From assembly GCA_028292565.1 (NCBI GenBank), contig JAQGMD010000032.1:1-7897 (forward strand): 7,897 bases of DNA, in the 5' to 3' direction. The notes below the pieces were generated by a model. That model saw nothing but the letters and a program-made list of their open reading frames with translations. It searched no databases and was not told where the DNA came from. Shown here piece by piece: positions 1 through 5,174 of this stretch; positions within the stretch are counted from its first letter, which is position 1, and every line of letters begins with the position of its first letter. This DNA comes from Burkholderia sp. GTDB lineage: Bacteria; Pseudomonadota; Gammaproteobacteria; Burkholderiales; Burkholderiaceae. Made by a program: the position numbers and the translations under genes.

Positions 1-105
1 CGCTGTATTGAATGCAATACCACCGACCAGTAGCAGGACCGCGAGGGTCATGCCGAAACCGGTCAGCATCAGCCATTCAATCGGTGATTTATTAACTCTG
101 TGCAT
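1..105 (-). CDS. N-terminus of a membrane protein, probably a sensor histidine kinase (partial)
   Basis: The minus strand has an open frame from an ATG at 105 to the window edge (35 codons, no stop). It starts MHRVNKSPIEW and runs into a hydrophobic stretch of about 20 residues (LMLTGFGMTLAVLLLVGGIA) ending FNTA. A short basic N-terminus followed by one membrane helix is what sensor kinases and methyl-accepting proteins show before a periplasmic sensing domain such as CHASE3. An AAGG sits about nine bases upstream of the ATG. The gene lies 80 bases downstream of the Crp/Fnr gene on the same strand, so the two could be co-transcribed as regulator plus sensor. Only the membrane anchor is visible. 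The kinase assignment is inference from context, and any single-span membrane protein would look the same here. Confidence 0.5.
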   Translation of the reverse strand, partial: MHRVNKSPIEWLMLTGFGMTLAVLLLVGGIAFNTA

Positions 106-185
106 AAACAGGACCTTGGTGATCTTAAAAAGCGCGGGCCATGCGGCCGGTGAATAAACGGCGACGATGGCAGCTGCGGGAGCTG

Positions 186-935
186 TCAGGCGAGTCGCTT
201 GGTCTGGCGCTGGTGTACATCGGACAACAGACGGGCGAATTCTTTCTTGACGACGGCGTAGCATTCGCAGACGTTGCCTTCCAGGCCGGCGCGATCCACC
301 ACCGTGATATGGCCGCGTCGGTAGCTGATAAAGCCGTAGCTCTGCAATTTCCCGGCCGCTTCGGTGACGCCTTCGCGTCGTACGCCCAGCATGTTCGCAA
401 TCAGCTCCTGGGTCATCGTCAATTCGTTCGATGGCAAGCGGTCCAGGGTCAGCAACAGCCAGCGGCAAAGCTGTTGTTCGACTGAATGATGTCGGTTGCA
501 CACCGCAGTTTGTGACATGTGCGTCATCAACGCCTGCGTATAGCGCAGCAACAGACGCATTACCGTGCCGGCGCGATCGAATTCTTCCTTCAGGATGTGG
601 GCTTTCAGCCGGTAGCCGTGGCCGCCGGTCTGTACCACTGCGCGGCTGGGCGTCGTTTCGCCGCCCATGAAAAGGGAAACGCCGAGGATGCCTTCATTAC
701 CGACGCCGGCAATTTCAGACGAGCCACCGCTTTCAAGCAGGTAGTGCAGGGAGACGATCGACGTAGTCGGAAAGTAGACGTAGTGTAGTTTGCCACCCGA
801 CTCGTAAAGGACGTCACCAAGCAGCATCGGCACCAATTCCAGATGCGGCGCCAGGCGGTCGAAGTCAGCGTCGAGCAAGGCTGCCAGCAGGTGATTGTGG
901 TTGGGATCGTGCATGCCGGGCATCCGAGTGCTCAC
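186..935 (-). CDS. Crp/Fnr-family transcriptional regulator
   Basis: Cytoplasmic DNA-binding regulator of 249 residues, near the usual family length of 220-250. Residues about 16-120 form the cyclic-nucleotide-binding-like beta barrel (GDVLYESG at 40-47, YFPTTSIVSL at 54-63, EIAGVGNEGILG at 74-85). Residues about 125-150 form the long dimerisation helix. A winged helix-turn-helix follows (MTQELIANMLGVRREGVTEA at 174-193, wing YRRGHITVVD at 205-214). The Arg-Ser pair that contacts cAMP phosphate in true CRP is not evident, and there is no N-terminal Cys cluster as in FNR, so the ligand is unknown. The start shown is GTG at 935; ATG codons at 923 and 914 are equally possible because no strong Shine-Dalgarno site decides. 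A partial membrane protein follows on the same strand. Regulators of this type are common in Burkholderiales. Confidence 0.9.
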   Translation of the reverse strand: MSTRMPGMHDPNHNHLLAALLDADFDRLAPHLELVPMLLGDVLYESGGKLHYVYFPTTSIVSLHYLLESGGSSEIAGVGNEGILGVSLFMGGETTPSRAVVQTGGHGYRLKAHILKEEFDRAGTVMRLLLRYTQALMTHMSQTAVCNRHHSVEQQLCRWLLLTLDRLPSNELTMTQELIANMLGVRREGVTEAAGKLQSYGFISYRRGHITVVDRAGLEGNVCECYAVVKKEFARLLSDVHQRQTKRLA

Positions 936-978
936 TTCCAGTCGTTAAATTGCGAGGCCCACAGATAGAGCTCGGGAA

Positions 979-990
979 GGCACGCGTGCC
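979..990. promoter_or_regulatory. 12-bp perfect palindrome GGCACGCGTGCC
   Basis: This perfect self-complementary dodecamer lies 44 bases upstream of the GTG start of the Crp/Fnr gene, a distance suited to an operator near its promoter. Short GC-rich palindromes also arise by chance in GC-rich DNA, and the motif does not match the CRP or FNR consensus (TGTGA or TTGAT half-sites). Function is unproven. Confidence 0.25.
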
Positions 991-1052
991 AGAGGGTAAC
1001 ACACGTGGAGCGAATCCCCTAAACAATTCCGGCGCGAAACGAGCGCTCTGAA

Positions 1053-1085
1053 TATACGTAGGTAAAGCGGCCATTTACCTGTATA
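1053..1085. promoter_or_regulatory. Interrupted inverted repeat, possible operator
   Basis: The left arm is TATAC-GT-AGGTAAA and the right arm is TTTACCTGTATA. The arms pair over 12 bp with a two-base bulge and a 7-base spacer (GCGGCCA). It is the strongest dyad in the divergent region, 118 bases from the Crp/Fnr start and about 250 from the 104-residue gene. The right arm contains TATAGT (1082-1087), which could serve as a -10 hexamer. The left arm contains TACGTAG, which resembles the GTAMGTAG site of FixJ-type response regulators. No T-run follows, so an operator is more likely than a terminator. The bound protein is unknown. Confidence 0.35.
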
Positions 1086-1336
1086 GTGAATTTGGCATTC
1101 TTCCCCCCGCTTCGTTATGGGCGCTTCTCTCCCGCGAAGATGCTGCACTCGCTAGAACTTCCACTTTCATTTTCAATTCAAGGGCGATAAGCCATCTGAT
1201 TGCGAAGTGCGAACGTTGCGATTTGCACGCGCGTCGCAGATCCCAACCTGCGTCAACCCGCGTACCCGACGATTCGGCCGTGACAAAATACGCGTGCACG
1301 GATCGCAAAAAATTTGACTAAAACGGAGCATAATAA

Positions 1337-1651
1337 ATGGCTAAATTAGGCGTGTTAGACGCGAGCAATGCCGTTTCTGGTATACGTGCGTTACGTGCAG
1401 TGATGACGAAAGACCTGAATGAGGTTGAAAACAGCATCCATGAATTGAGCCAGCCCAGTATGGCGCACTCGGAAGGCAGTGTTAATGAGTTACAAGTCTA
1501 TGAGGTCACCAGGGCCGCTTTGTATAGCGGCCTGGCTGGCATAAATGAGGTGCTCGGATGGATAAACCTGATGACTGAAAAAGACGCTGAAGGCAATGCG
1601 GTAGACGTAGTGAGGTCGCTACCCAGCGTTCCGGTATCGTCGATTAATTAA
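1337..1651 (+). CDS. Hypothetical 104-residue protein
   Basis: I do not recognise this protein. The ATG at 1337 has GGAG at 1325-1328, eight bases upstream, a good ribosome binding site. The product is acidic overall, has no cysteine, signal peptide or membrane segment, and looks mostly helical. One likely amphipathic helix spans about residues 8-38 (including IRALRAVMTKDLNEVENSIH) and another about 50-82 (ELQVYEVTRAALYSGLAGIN and following). A short extended tail rich in Val, Pro and Ser ends the protein. Two long helices without catalytic motifs suggest a structural or protein-binding role, but no function can be given. The lysine-rich gene begins 21 bases after its stop and probably shares its transcript. 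The locally AT-richer sequence differs from the large genes nearby. Confidence 0.75.
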   Translation: MAKLGVLDASNAVSGIRALRAVMTKDLNEVENSIHELSQPSMAHSEGSVNELQVYEVTRAALYSGLAGINEVLGWINLMTEKDAEGNAVDVVRSLPSVPVSSIN

Positions 1652-1672
1652 TTCTTGCAGAGGAGAATAGAA

Positions 1673-1786
1673 ATGAGCAAAAGTCAGGACGCCAAAAAAA
1701 CGCCCAAAAAAGAACCGGCCAAGACGGTGAAGGAAAAGAAGGCTGCCAAGAAGGTGAAGAAAGAGGAAAAGAAACGGCAGCAGTAA
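1673..1786 (+). CDS. Small lysine-rich basic protein (37 residues)
   Basis: The ATG at 1673 is preceded by AGGAG at 1661-1665 with seven bases between, a near-ideal ribosome binding site, and the frame closes with TAA at 1784-1786. The product starts MSKSQDAKKTPKKEPAKT and ends KKRQQ. Close to half of its residues are Lys, the rest mainly Ala, Glu, Gln and Pro, with no hydrophobic core, so it is probably disordered or a charged single helix. The alternating KK-P/A pattern resembles the tails of histone H1-like and other nucleic-acid-binding proteins, so RNA or DNA binding is plausible but unproven. I have an impression of similar short 'SQDAKK..KKEPAKT' proteins in Burkholderiales, which a search could confirm. 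Likely second gene of a two-gene unit with the 104-residue protein. Confidence 0.75.
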   Translation: MSKSQDAKKTPKKEPAKTVKEKKAAKKVKKEEKKRQQ

Positions 1787-1795
1787 ATCTTACTC

Positions 1796-1848
1796 AAAAA
1801 AAGCGCCTGAAGCGGACGAAGAATATCAGTTCGTCCCCTGCAGGCGCC
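1796..1848 (-). terminator. Intrinsic terminator of the minus-strand regulator remnant
   Basis: Read on the minus strand, GCGCCTG (1847-1841) and GGACGAA (1836-1830) pair with TTCGTCC (1820-1814) and CAGGCGC (1809-1803). This makes two 7-bp stem blocks separated by an internal loop. Seven T residues follow directly (1802-1796). The upstream arm lies inside the last codons of the regulator remnant and its TGA (1828-1826) is in the loop. The T-run is on one side only, so termination of the plus-strand small genes by the same hairpin is less certain. Confidence 0.75.
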
Positions 1849-2289
1849 GATATACCGTATTGCGCGATATCCCCAGTTCCCTTGCCGCTGCGGATACGAT
1901 CCCGCCAGGGGCGTCGAGCGTTTTGCGGATCATGGCAAGCTCCACATCGCCCAGCCTTGTGCCCGTGTCGGGAAGGTTCTCGACGGACGGCCCAGCGCCG
2001 ACTTCCGGCGCGAGCCCCACTTCTTCCAGCAAATCATCCGACAGAGGCTCTCGTCGAATCTCGCGATCGTCTGACGCCATTGCGACTGCCATGCGCAGCA
2101 GGGTTCGCCAGCTGACGGATGTTGCCCGGCCATGAGTAGCGCTTGAAGAGCAACATGGTGTCAGGCGCAACGGTGAAGTCCTCGCCGTTCGACTCGTTAG
2201 CCACAATTTTTCGGACCAGCTTTTCGAAATCCGTGCGCTCACAGCGGCGGCAATTTGATGGTCAGCCCATTCAGTCCGATGAACTTCAC
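1826..2289 (-). pseudogene. Decayed 3' fragment of a sigma-54-dependent (AcoR-like) activator gene
   Basis: Three minus-strand frames in series encode one protein tail. Bases 2289-2242 give VKFIGLNGLTIKLPPL, the 'RLNGLT..LPPLRER' part of the sigma-54 AAA+ domain. Bases 2240 to 2103 give ERTDFEKLV through KRYSWPGNIRQLAN, with the family's WPGN motif. Bases 2100-1826 give LLRMAVAMASDD, a linker, then a Fis-type helix-turn-helix (AAARELGISRNTVYRRLQ) and TGA. One frameshift falls near 2241 and another near 2101. The N-terminal sensor part, Walker motifs and GAFTGA loop are absent, so no functional activator can be made. Intact relatives of the AcoR type are over 600 residues long. Homology fades beyond about 2290, suggesting a deletion or rearrangement junction between there and 2360. 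The terminator is still intact, so decay may be recent. Confidence 0.85.
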
Positions 2290-2348
2290 AGGCTACGCAC
2301 GCTGCCTCTGTCCGCGACAATATCGCCCGCGCCTGACGTCATATAACG

Positions 2349-2364
2349 TGGCATAGTACGGGCT
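2349..2364 (+). promoter_or_regulatory. Possible sigma-54 -24/-12 promoter upstream of xdhC
   Basis: TGGCATAGTACGGGCT keeps the GG-N10-GC spacing of sigma-54 promoters. It has a perfect TGGCA at -24 and a poor -12 (GGGCT where TTGCT is usual). Initiation would fall near 2375, inside the loop of the hairpin at 2360-2390, so the transcript would skip the left hairpin arm and the terminator would not form. The adjacent sigma-54 activator remnant makes the idea attractive, but the match is imperfect and could be chance. Confidence 0.25.
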
Positions 2365-2390
2365 CGACTGCGCTATTTGGAGTCGAGCCC
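2360..2390 (+). terminator. Intrinsic-terminator-like hairpin just upstream of xdhC
   Basis: GGGCTCGACT (2360-2369) and AGTCGAGCCC (2381-2390) form a perfect 10-bp stem with an 11-base loop, followed by TTTTCTTATTATTATT. This is a textbook plus-strand intrinsic terminator. It ends only 22 bases before the xdhC ATG, and no intact plus-strand gene lies between the lysine-rich gene (ending 1786) and here. It is either a leftover of a deleted plus-strand gene or a leader attenuator for xdhC. Confidence 0.7.
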
Positions 2391-2412
2391 TTTTCTTATT
2401 ATTATTGCAATC

Positions 2413-3432
2413 ATGGATAGCGTCGATCTTGAAGTACTGAAGGCTTGCGACCAGTGGCTCCGTCTCGGCCGTAAATGCCAACTTGTCACCGTCATCAAGA
2501 CCTGGGGCTCGAGCCCCCGGCCTGAAGGCGCCACGCTCGCGGTTTGTGAAGATGGCCATGTAGTTGGCTCGGTGTCGGGTGGATGCGTGGAAGATGATCT
2601 GATTGATCGGGTGCGCAAGGAAGGCATTACCCGGACCTTGCCGGAGATCGTTACCTACGGGATTACCGCCGACGAGGCGCATCGCTTCGGACTGCCGTGC
2701 GGCGGCACGATCCAGTTGGCGATCGAGCCATTGTTCGGGAAGAGCCGCATCGATGAGATGTTGCAGCGCTTGTCCGAACATCAATTGGTCGCACGCCGGC
2801 TTGAACTGGCAACCGGAGAAGTGACACTCGGGCCGGCCACCAGCGGTATGAGCATGCAGGTGTCCGAGACCGCGCTGACCACAATTCACGGTCCGCGCTG
2901 GCGCTTACTGATCATCGGAGCAGGACAGTTGTCGAGCTTCCTCGCACAGATAGCGGTCGGCATGGATTACAACGTCACCGTATGTGACCCGCGCGAGGAA
3001 TACCGCGAAAGCTGGAACCTGCCCGGTGTGGAAGTGGTGCACGCGATGCCGGATGACCTCGTCATGGAGATGCGGCTCGATGCGCGTAGCGCGGTGATCG
3101 CGTTGACGCACGATCCGAAACTGGATGACCTCGCGCTGATGGAAGCGCTGAAATCCGACGCGTTCTATGTCGGCGCAATCGGCTCGCGCGTGAATAACGC
3201 AAAACGGCGCGAGCGCCTGAAGGAATTCGATGTGACCGATGAGCAGCTGACAAAACTCCACGGCCCGATCGGAATATATATAGGCAGCAAGACGCCCTCG
3301 GAGATTGCCATTTCGGTCCTGGCGGAGATGACCGCGGTGAAGAACGGCATCAAGCTTCCTGATGAAATGCGCGTCGAAAATGCAAAACACGCCGCGCAAT
3401 TGTCGGCGAGCGAGCCTTCATGCGGAATCTGA
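2413..3432 (+). CDS. XdhC/CoxI-family molybdenum-enzyme accessory protein
   Basis: XdhC-family proteins bind molybdenum cofactor, help its sulfuration and deliver it to xanthine-dehydrogenase-type enzymes in the cytoplasm. Here 339 residues carry both usual domains. The N-terminal XdhC/CoxI domain spans about 12-80 (TWGSSPRPEGATLAV at 30-44, GSVSGGCVEDDLI at 52-64), with the conserved GLPCGGTIQLAIEP at 93-106. The C-terminal Rossmann domain spans about 163-310 (LLIIGAGQLSSFLAQIA at 165-181, ALTHDPKLDD at 230-239, YVGAIGSR at 252-259, GPIGIYIGSKTPSEIAISVL at 284-303). The ATG at 2413 is chosen because MDSVDLEVL is the usual family start. An in-frame TTG at 2377 would lie in the hairpin loop. 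No Shine-Dalgarno site precedes the ATG, which is unusual. No dehydrogenase subunit is encoded in the window, so its client is unknown. Confidence 0.9.
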   Translation: MDSVDLEVLKACDQWLRLGRKCQLVTVIKTWGSSPRPEGATLAVCEDGHVVGSVSGGCVEDDLIDRVRKEGITRTLPEIVTYGITADEAHRFGLPCGGTIQLAIEPLFGKSRIDEMLQRLSEHQLVARRLELATGEVTLGPATSGMSMQVSETALTTIHGPRWRLLIIGAGQLSSFLAQIAVGMDYNVTVCDPREEYRESWNLPGVEVVHAMPDDLVMEMRLDARSAVIALTHDPKLDDLALMEALKSDAFYVGAIGSRVNNAKRRERLKEFDVTDEQLTKLHGPIGIYIGSKTPSEIAISVLAEMTAVKNGIKLPDEMRVENAKHAAQLSASEPSCGI

Positions 3433-3520
3433 CTGAGGGGATTCTTCCCTGCTCTTGATATTGTTCAATCGATAACTGGTAGTTCGGCAATATAGTAATT
3501 TTTGTATGTCCTGACCCATG

Positions 3521-3526
3521 AGGAGG
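3521..3526 (+). promoter_or_regulatory. Strong Shine-Dalgarno site AGGAGG
   Basis: A perfect AGGAGG lies four bases before the GTG at 3531. The oxidoreductase ATG is 63 bases further on, so this site serves the short upstream ORF, not the oxidoreductase directly. It also sits just inside the in-frame ATG at 3518, which has no ribosome binding site of its own; this argues against that ATG as the oxidoreductase start. Confidence 0.6.
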
Positions 3527-3530
3527 GGAA

Positions 3531-3593
3531 GTGCAAAAATTCGTAGCGCTAAACAAATGCCACACCCTGGCGCCAACCGGGGTGGCTACATGA
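3531..3593 (+). CDS. Short ORF (20 codons) overlapping the oxidoreductase start
   Basis: GTG at 3531 follows a perfect AGGAGG and opens a 20-codon frame (MQKFVALNKC then HTLAPTGVAT). It ends in TGA at 3591-3593, overlapping the oxidoreductase ATG (3590-3592) as ATGA. This arrangement is typical of translational coupling: ribosomes finishing the short ORF restart on the next gene, which has only a weak GGGTGG site. It may be a coupling or leader peptide. It may also be a deletion scar: the first ten residues resemble the start of 4Fe-4S ferredoxin-type subunits (M-K-x-F-V-x-x-x-x-KC), but the further cysteines are missing. No function can be assigned. Confidence 0.45.
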   Translation: MQKFVALNKCHTLAPTGVAT

Positions 3594-4855
3594 CGAAGCA
3601 CGTCATCATCGGGAATGGGCCGGCCGGGGTCATTGCGGCCGAAACCATCCGCCAGAATGCGCCCGACGACACTATTCTCCTCGTCGGCAGGGAGCCGGAG
3701 CCGCCGTATTCGCGTATGGCGATCCCCTACCTGCTGCTGGGTACCGCCGATGAAGCGGGAACTCACCTGCGCAAAGACCCCCAACACTTCTCCAGGCTAC
3801 GCATAGAGCAAACCTGCGGCAGCGTGGACAGTATCGACACCAGCGCCAGTGCACTCAGGATGCAGGGCGGTGACTCGATCGCGTTCGACCGGCTCCTGAT
3901 CGCAACCGGGTCGCGTCCGGTTCTGCCCAACATCCCCGGAATCGATACTCCTGGCGTTCACACCTGCTGGACTCTGGATGATGCACGCCGGATCATGCGG
4001 CTGGCAAAGCCGGGCGCGCGCGTGGTCCTGATCGGCGCCGGTTATATCGGCTGCATCGTGATGGAAGCGCTTGCCGCGCGCCGCGTGCGGCTGGCCGTCA
4101 TCGAGCAACGCGACCGCGTGATGCCTAACTTGCTCGGTGCAGGCGCCGGCAATATGCTCAAGCATTGGTGCGAGCGCAAAGGCATTAAGGTACACACCTC
4201 GACCCGGGTAGATGCGATCGAGGTAGGCGCGCCACTCACAGTGACCTTATCGAACCAACAACTATTGGGAGCGGACCTCGTTATCTGCACCACGGGCGTT
4301 CAGCCAAATGTCGACTTCCTGCGCGACAGCGGCATCAAAATTCGTCAAGGCGTCGTGGTCAACGCGTGGATGCAGACCAATGTCGCGGGAATCTATGCGG
4401 CGGGTGATTGCGCCGAAGCGTTTGACGCGGAATCCGGCAACGCGACCATTGCGGGCGTCCAGTCGAATGCCGCCGACCAGGCGTTATGCGCCGGCCTGAA
4501 CATGGCAGGCAAGCATGCGTTCCAGCGCGGTGTCAGACAGGTCAATGTGCTCGATACGATGGGACTGATTTCCGGCTCCTTTGGTCAGTGGCGCGGCGTG
4601 TCGGGTGGTCAATGGGTAGAGTTCAACGATGAGCGCAACTTCAGGTATCTGCGACTTGAATTCAGCAACGACGTGCTGGTCGGCTCCAATTCCATTGGCC
4701 TCTCGGAGCATTCAACCGTATTGCAAGAGCTGATCCAGCGCCATGTCGCCCTCGGCGAGTGGAAAGACAAACTGCTGCAGGATCCAACCTGCCTGAAGGA
4801 GGCGTATCGAGCCTGTGTCCAGTTACGCTATACGCAACAGGCCGCGAGCAACTAA
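3590..4855 (+). CDS. FAD/NAD(P)-dependent oxidoreductase
   Basis: A 421-residue flavoprotein of the pyridine nucleotide-disulfide oxidoreductase fold. It has an FAD-binding Rossmann motif at residues 5-18 (VIIGNGPAGVIAAE), PPYSRMAIPYLL at 38-49, LLIATGSRP at 102-110, a second Rossmann motif for NAD(P)H at 145-160 (VVLIGAGYIGCIVMEA) and the second FAD motif GIYAAGDCAEAF at 267-278. The CxxxxC redox pair of disulfide reductases is absent, so it most resembles ferredoxin- or rubredoxin-reductase-like electron-transfer flavoproteins. Its closest kin in my memory are the FAD subunits encoded with tungsten aldehyde:ferredoxin oxidoreductases in betaproteobacteria (AorC type, about 45 kDa), though no such enzyme is in the window. 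The ATG at 3590 is preferred over the in-frame ATG at 3518 because the protein then begins directly with the Rossmann strand. It lies 157 bases after xdhC and its TAA abuts the palindromic element. Confidence 0.88.
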   Translation: MTKHVIIGNGPAGVIAAETIRQNAPDDTILLVGREPEPPYSRMAIPYLLLGTADEAGTHLRKDPQHFSRLRIEQTCGSVDSIDTSASALRMQGGDSIAFDRLLIATGSRPVLPNIPGIDTPGVHTCWTLDDARRIMRLAKPGARVVLIGAGYIGCIVMEALAARRVRLAVIEQRDRVMPNLLGAGAGNMLKHWCERKGIKVHTSTRVDAIEVGAPLTVTLSNQQLLGADLVICTTGVQPNVDFLRDSGIKIRQGVVVNAWMQTNVAGIYAAGDCAEAFDAESGNATIAGVQSNAADQALCAGLNMAGKHAFQRGVRQVNVLDTMGLISGSFGQWRGVSGGQWVEFNDERNFRYLRLEFSNDVLVGSNSIGLSEHSTVLQELIQRHVALGEWKDKLLQDPTCLKEAYRACVQLRYTQQAASN

Positions 4856-5012
4856 GGCACCGCGCAGGAATAAGTTGGTCAATTTTGCTGGCAGTAGCGG
4901 GCGCGTTGCTGCGTTGCTCGTCGTCGCCATAGCTCGCTATGGCTCCTCCTCATGCCTTGCACCGCATCCCGCGACGGCCGCCAAATTGCCCAACTTATCC
5001 CTGCGCGGTGCC
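4856..5012. mobile_element. 157-bp palindromic MITE-like element
   Basis: The two ends are long inverted repeats. The left arm (4856-4901) begins GGCACCGCGCAGGAATAAGT. The right arm, read on the minus strand from 5012 to 4968, begins GGCACCGCGCAGGGATAAGT. They agree over about 45 bases with five mismatches and one indel. Both ends are flanked by TAA (4853-4855 and 5013-5015), a 3-bp direct repeat like a target-site duplication of the TNA type made by some IS5-family transposases (IS1031 and IS427 groups). The left TAA is also the oxidoreductase stop codon. There is no room for a transposase, so movement would need one supplied elsewhere. The centre is itself a palindrome, making the element nearly one long hairpin. 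If transcribed it could also act as a strong 3' stem-loop. Confidence 0.8.
4926..4943. repeat. Central palindrome of the MITE-like element
   Basis: GCCATAGC (4926-4933) and GCTATGGC (4936-4943) are perfect inverted repeats around a 2-base centre at 4934-4935. This coincides with the midpoint of the 157-bp element. It would form the tip of the long hairpin formed by the terminal repeats. Confidence 0.75.
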
Positions 5013-5049
5013 TAAGGCCCATTCCGTCGCAGTTCGTGTTTCTCCATCT

Positions 5050-5072
5050 TGTCGGAACGACATCCCTGTCGT
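5050..5072. promoter_or_regulatory. Overlapping inverted repeats upstream of the response regulator gene
   Basis: TGTCG, CGACA and TGTCG alternate at 5050-5054, 5058-5062 and 5067-5071. The core ACGACA-TCCC-TGTCGT (5057-5072) is a perfect 6-bp dyad. The site lies about 100 bases before the ATG at 5175 and upstream of a TATGAT (5116-5121) that could be a -10 hexamer, though no good -35 is visible. The spacing would suit an activator or repressor site. Its function is unproven. Confidence 0.3.
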
Positions 5073-5174
5073 AATCCCTCGGCATCAGCGTATTCCGCTG
5101 CATATTTCCATCTGATATGATTTCGTCAATTGTGCGCCCCTGAGGCGCCATATCCACTTCAAAAGGCTCCGAGT

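Larger units (their letters stand above)
936..1336. other. Gene-free divergent intergenic region
   Basis: About 400 bases separate the start of the Crp/Fnr gene (minus) from the start of the 104-residue gene (plus). Both promoters must lie here. I find no convincing coding frame and no RNA gene. Two inverted repeats stand out (979-990 and 1053-1085, listed separately). The segment 1190-1235 is rich in repeated TGCGA. I could not identify a good sigma-70 -35/-10 pair for either gene by eye. Confidence 0.6.

Noticed and set aside
2377..2412. TTG start for xdhC adding 12 residues
   Set aside because: The added residues are encoded by the terminator hairpin and T-tract and are unlike the family start MDSVDLEVL. 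No Shine-Dalgarno site precedes the TTG.
2290..2412. Molybdenum cofactor riboswitch before xdhC
   Set aside because: Only a single simple hairpin is visible, without the multi-stem architecture of the Moco RNA motif.
2905..3399. Long minus-strand open frame inside xdhC
   Set aside because: It is the complement of a clearly coding GC-rich gene; composition and His/Arg-rich translation are typical of antisense shadows.
3518..3589. Extended start of the oxidoreductase at the in-frame ATG at 3518
   Set aside because: No ribosome binding site precedes it, the extra 24 residues are basic and unlike the family, and the Rossmann strand starts directly after the ATG at 3590.
5130..5174. GTG start for the response regulator adding 15 residues
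   Set aside because: The ATG at 5175 has an AAGG at good spacing, and the extra residues come from a GC-rich leader.
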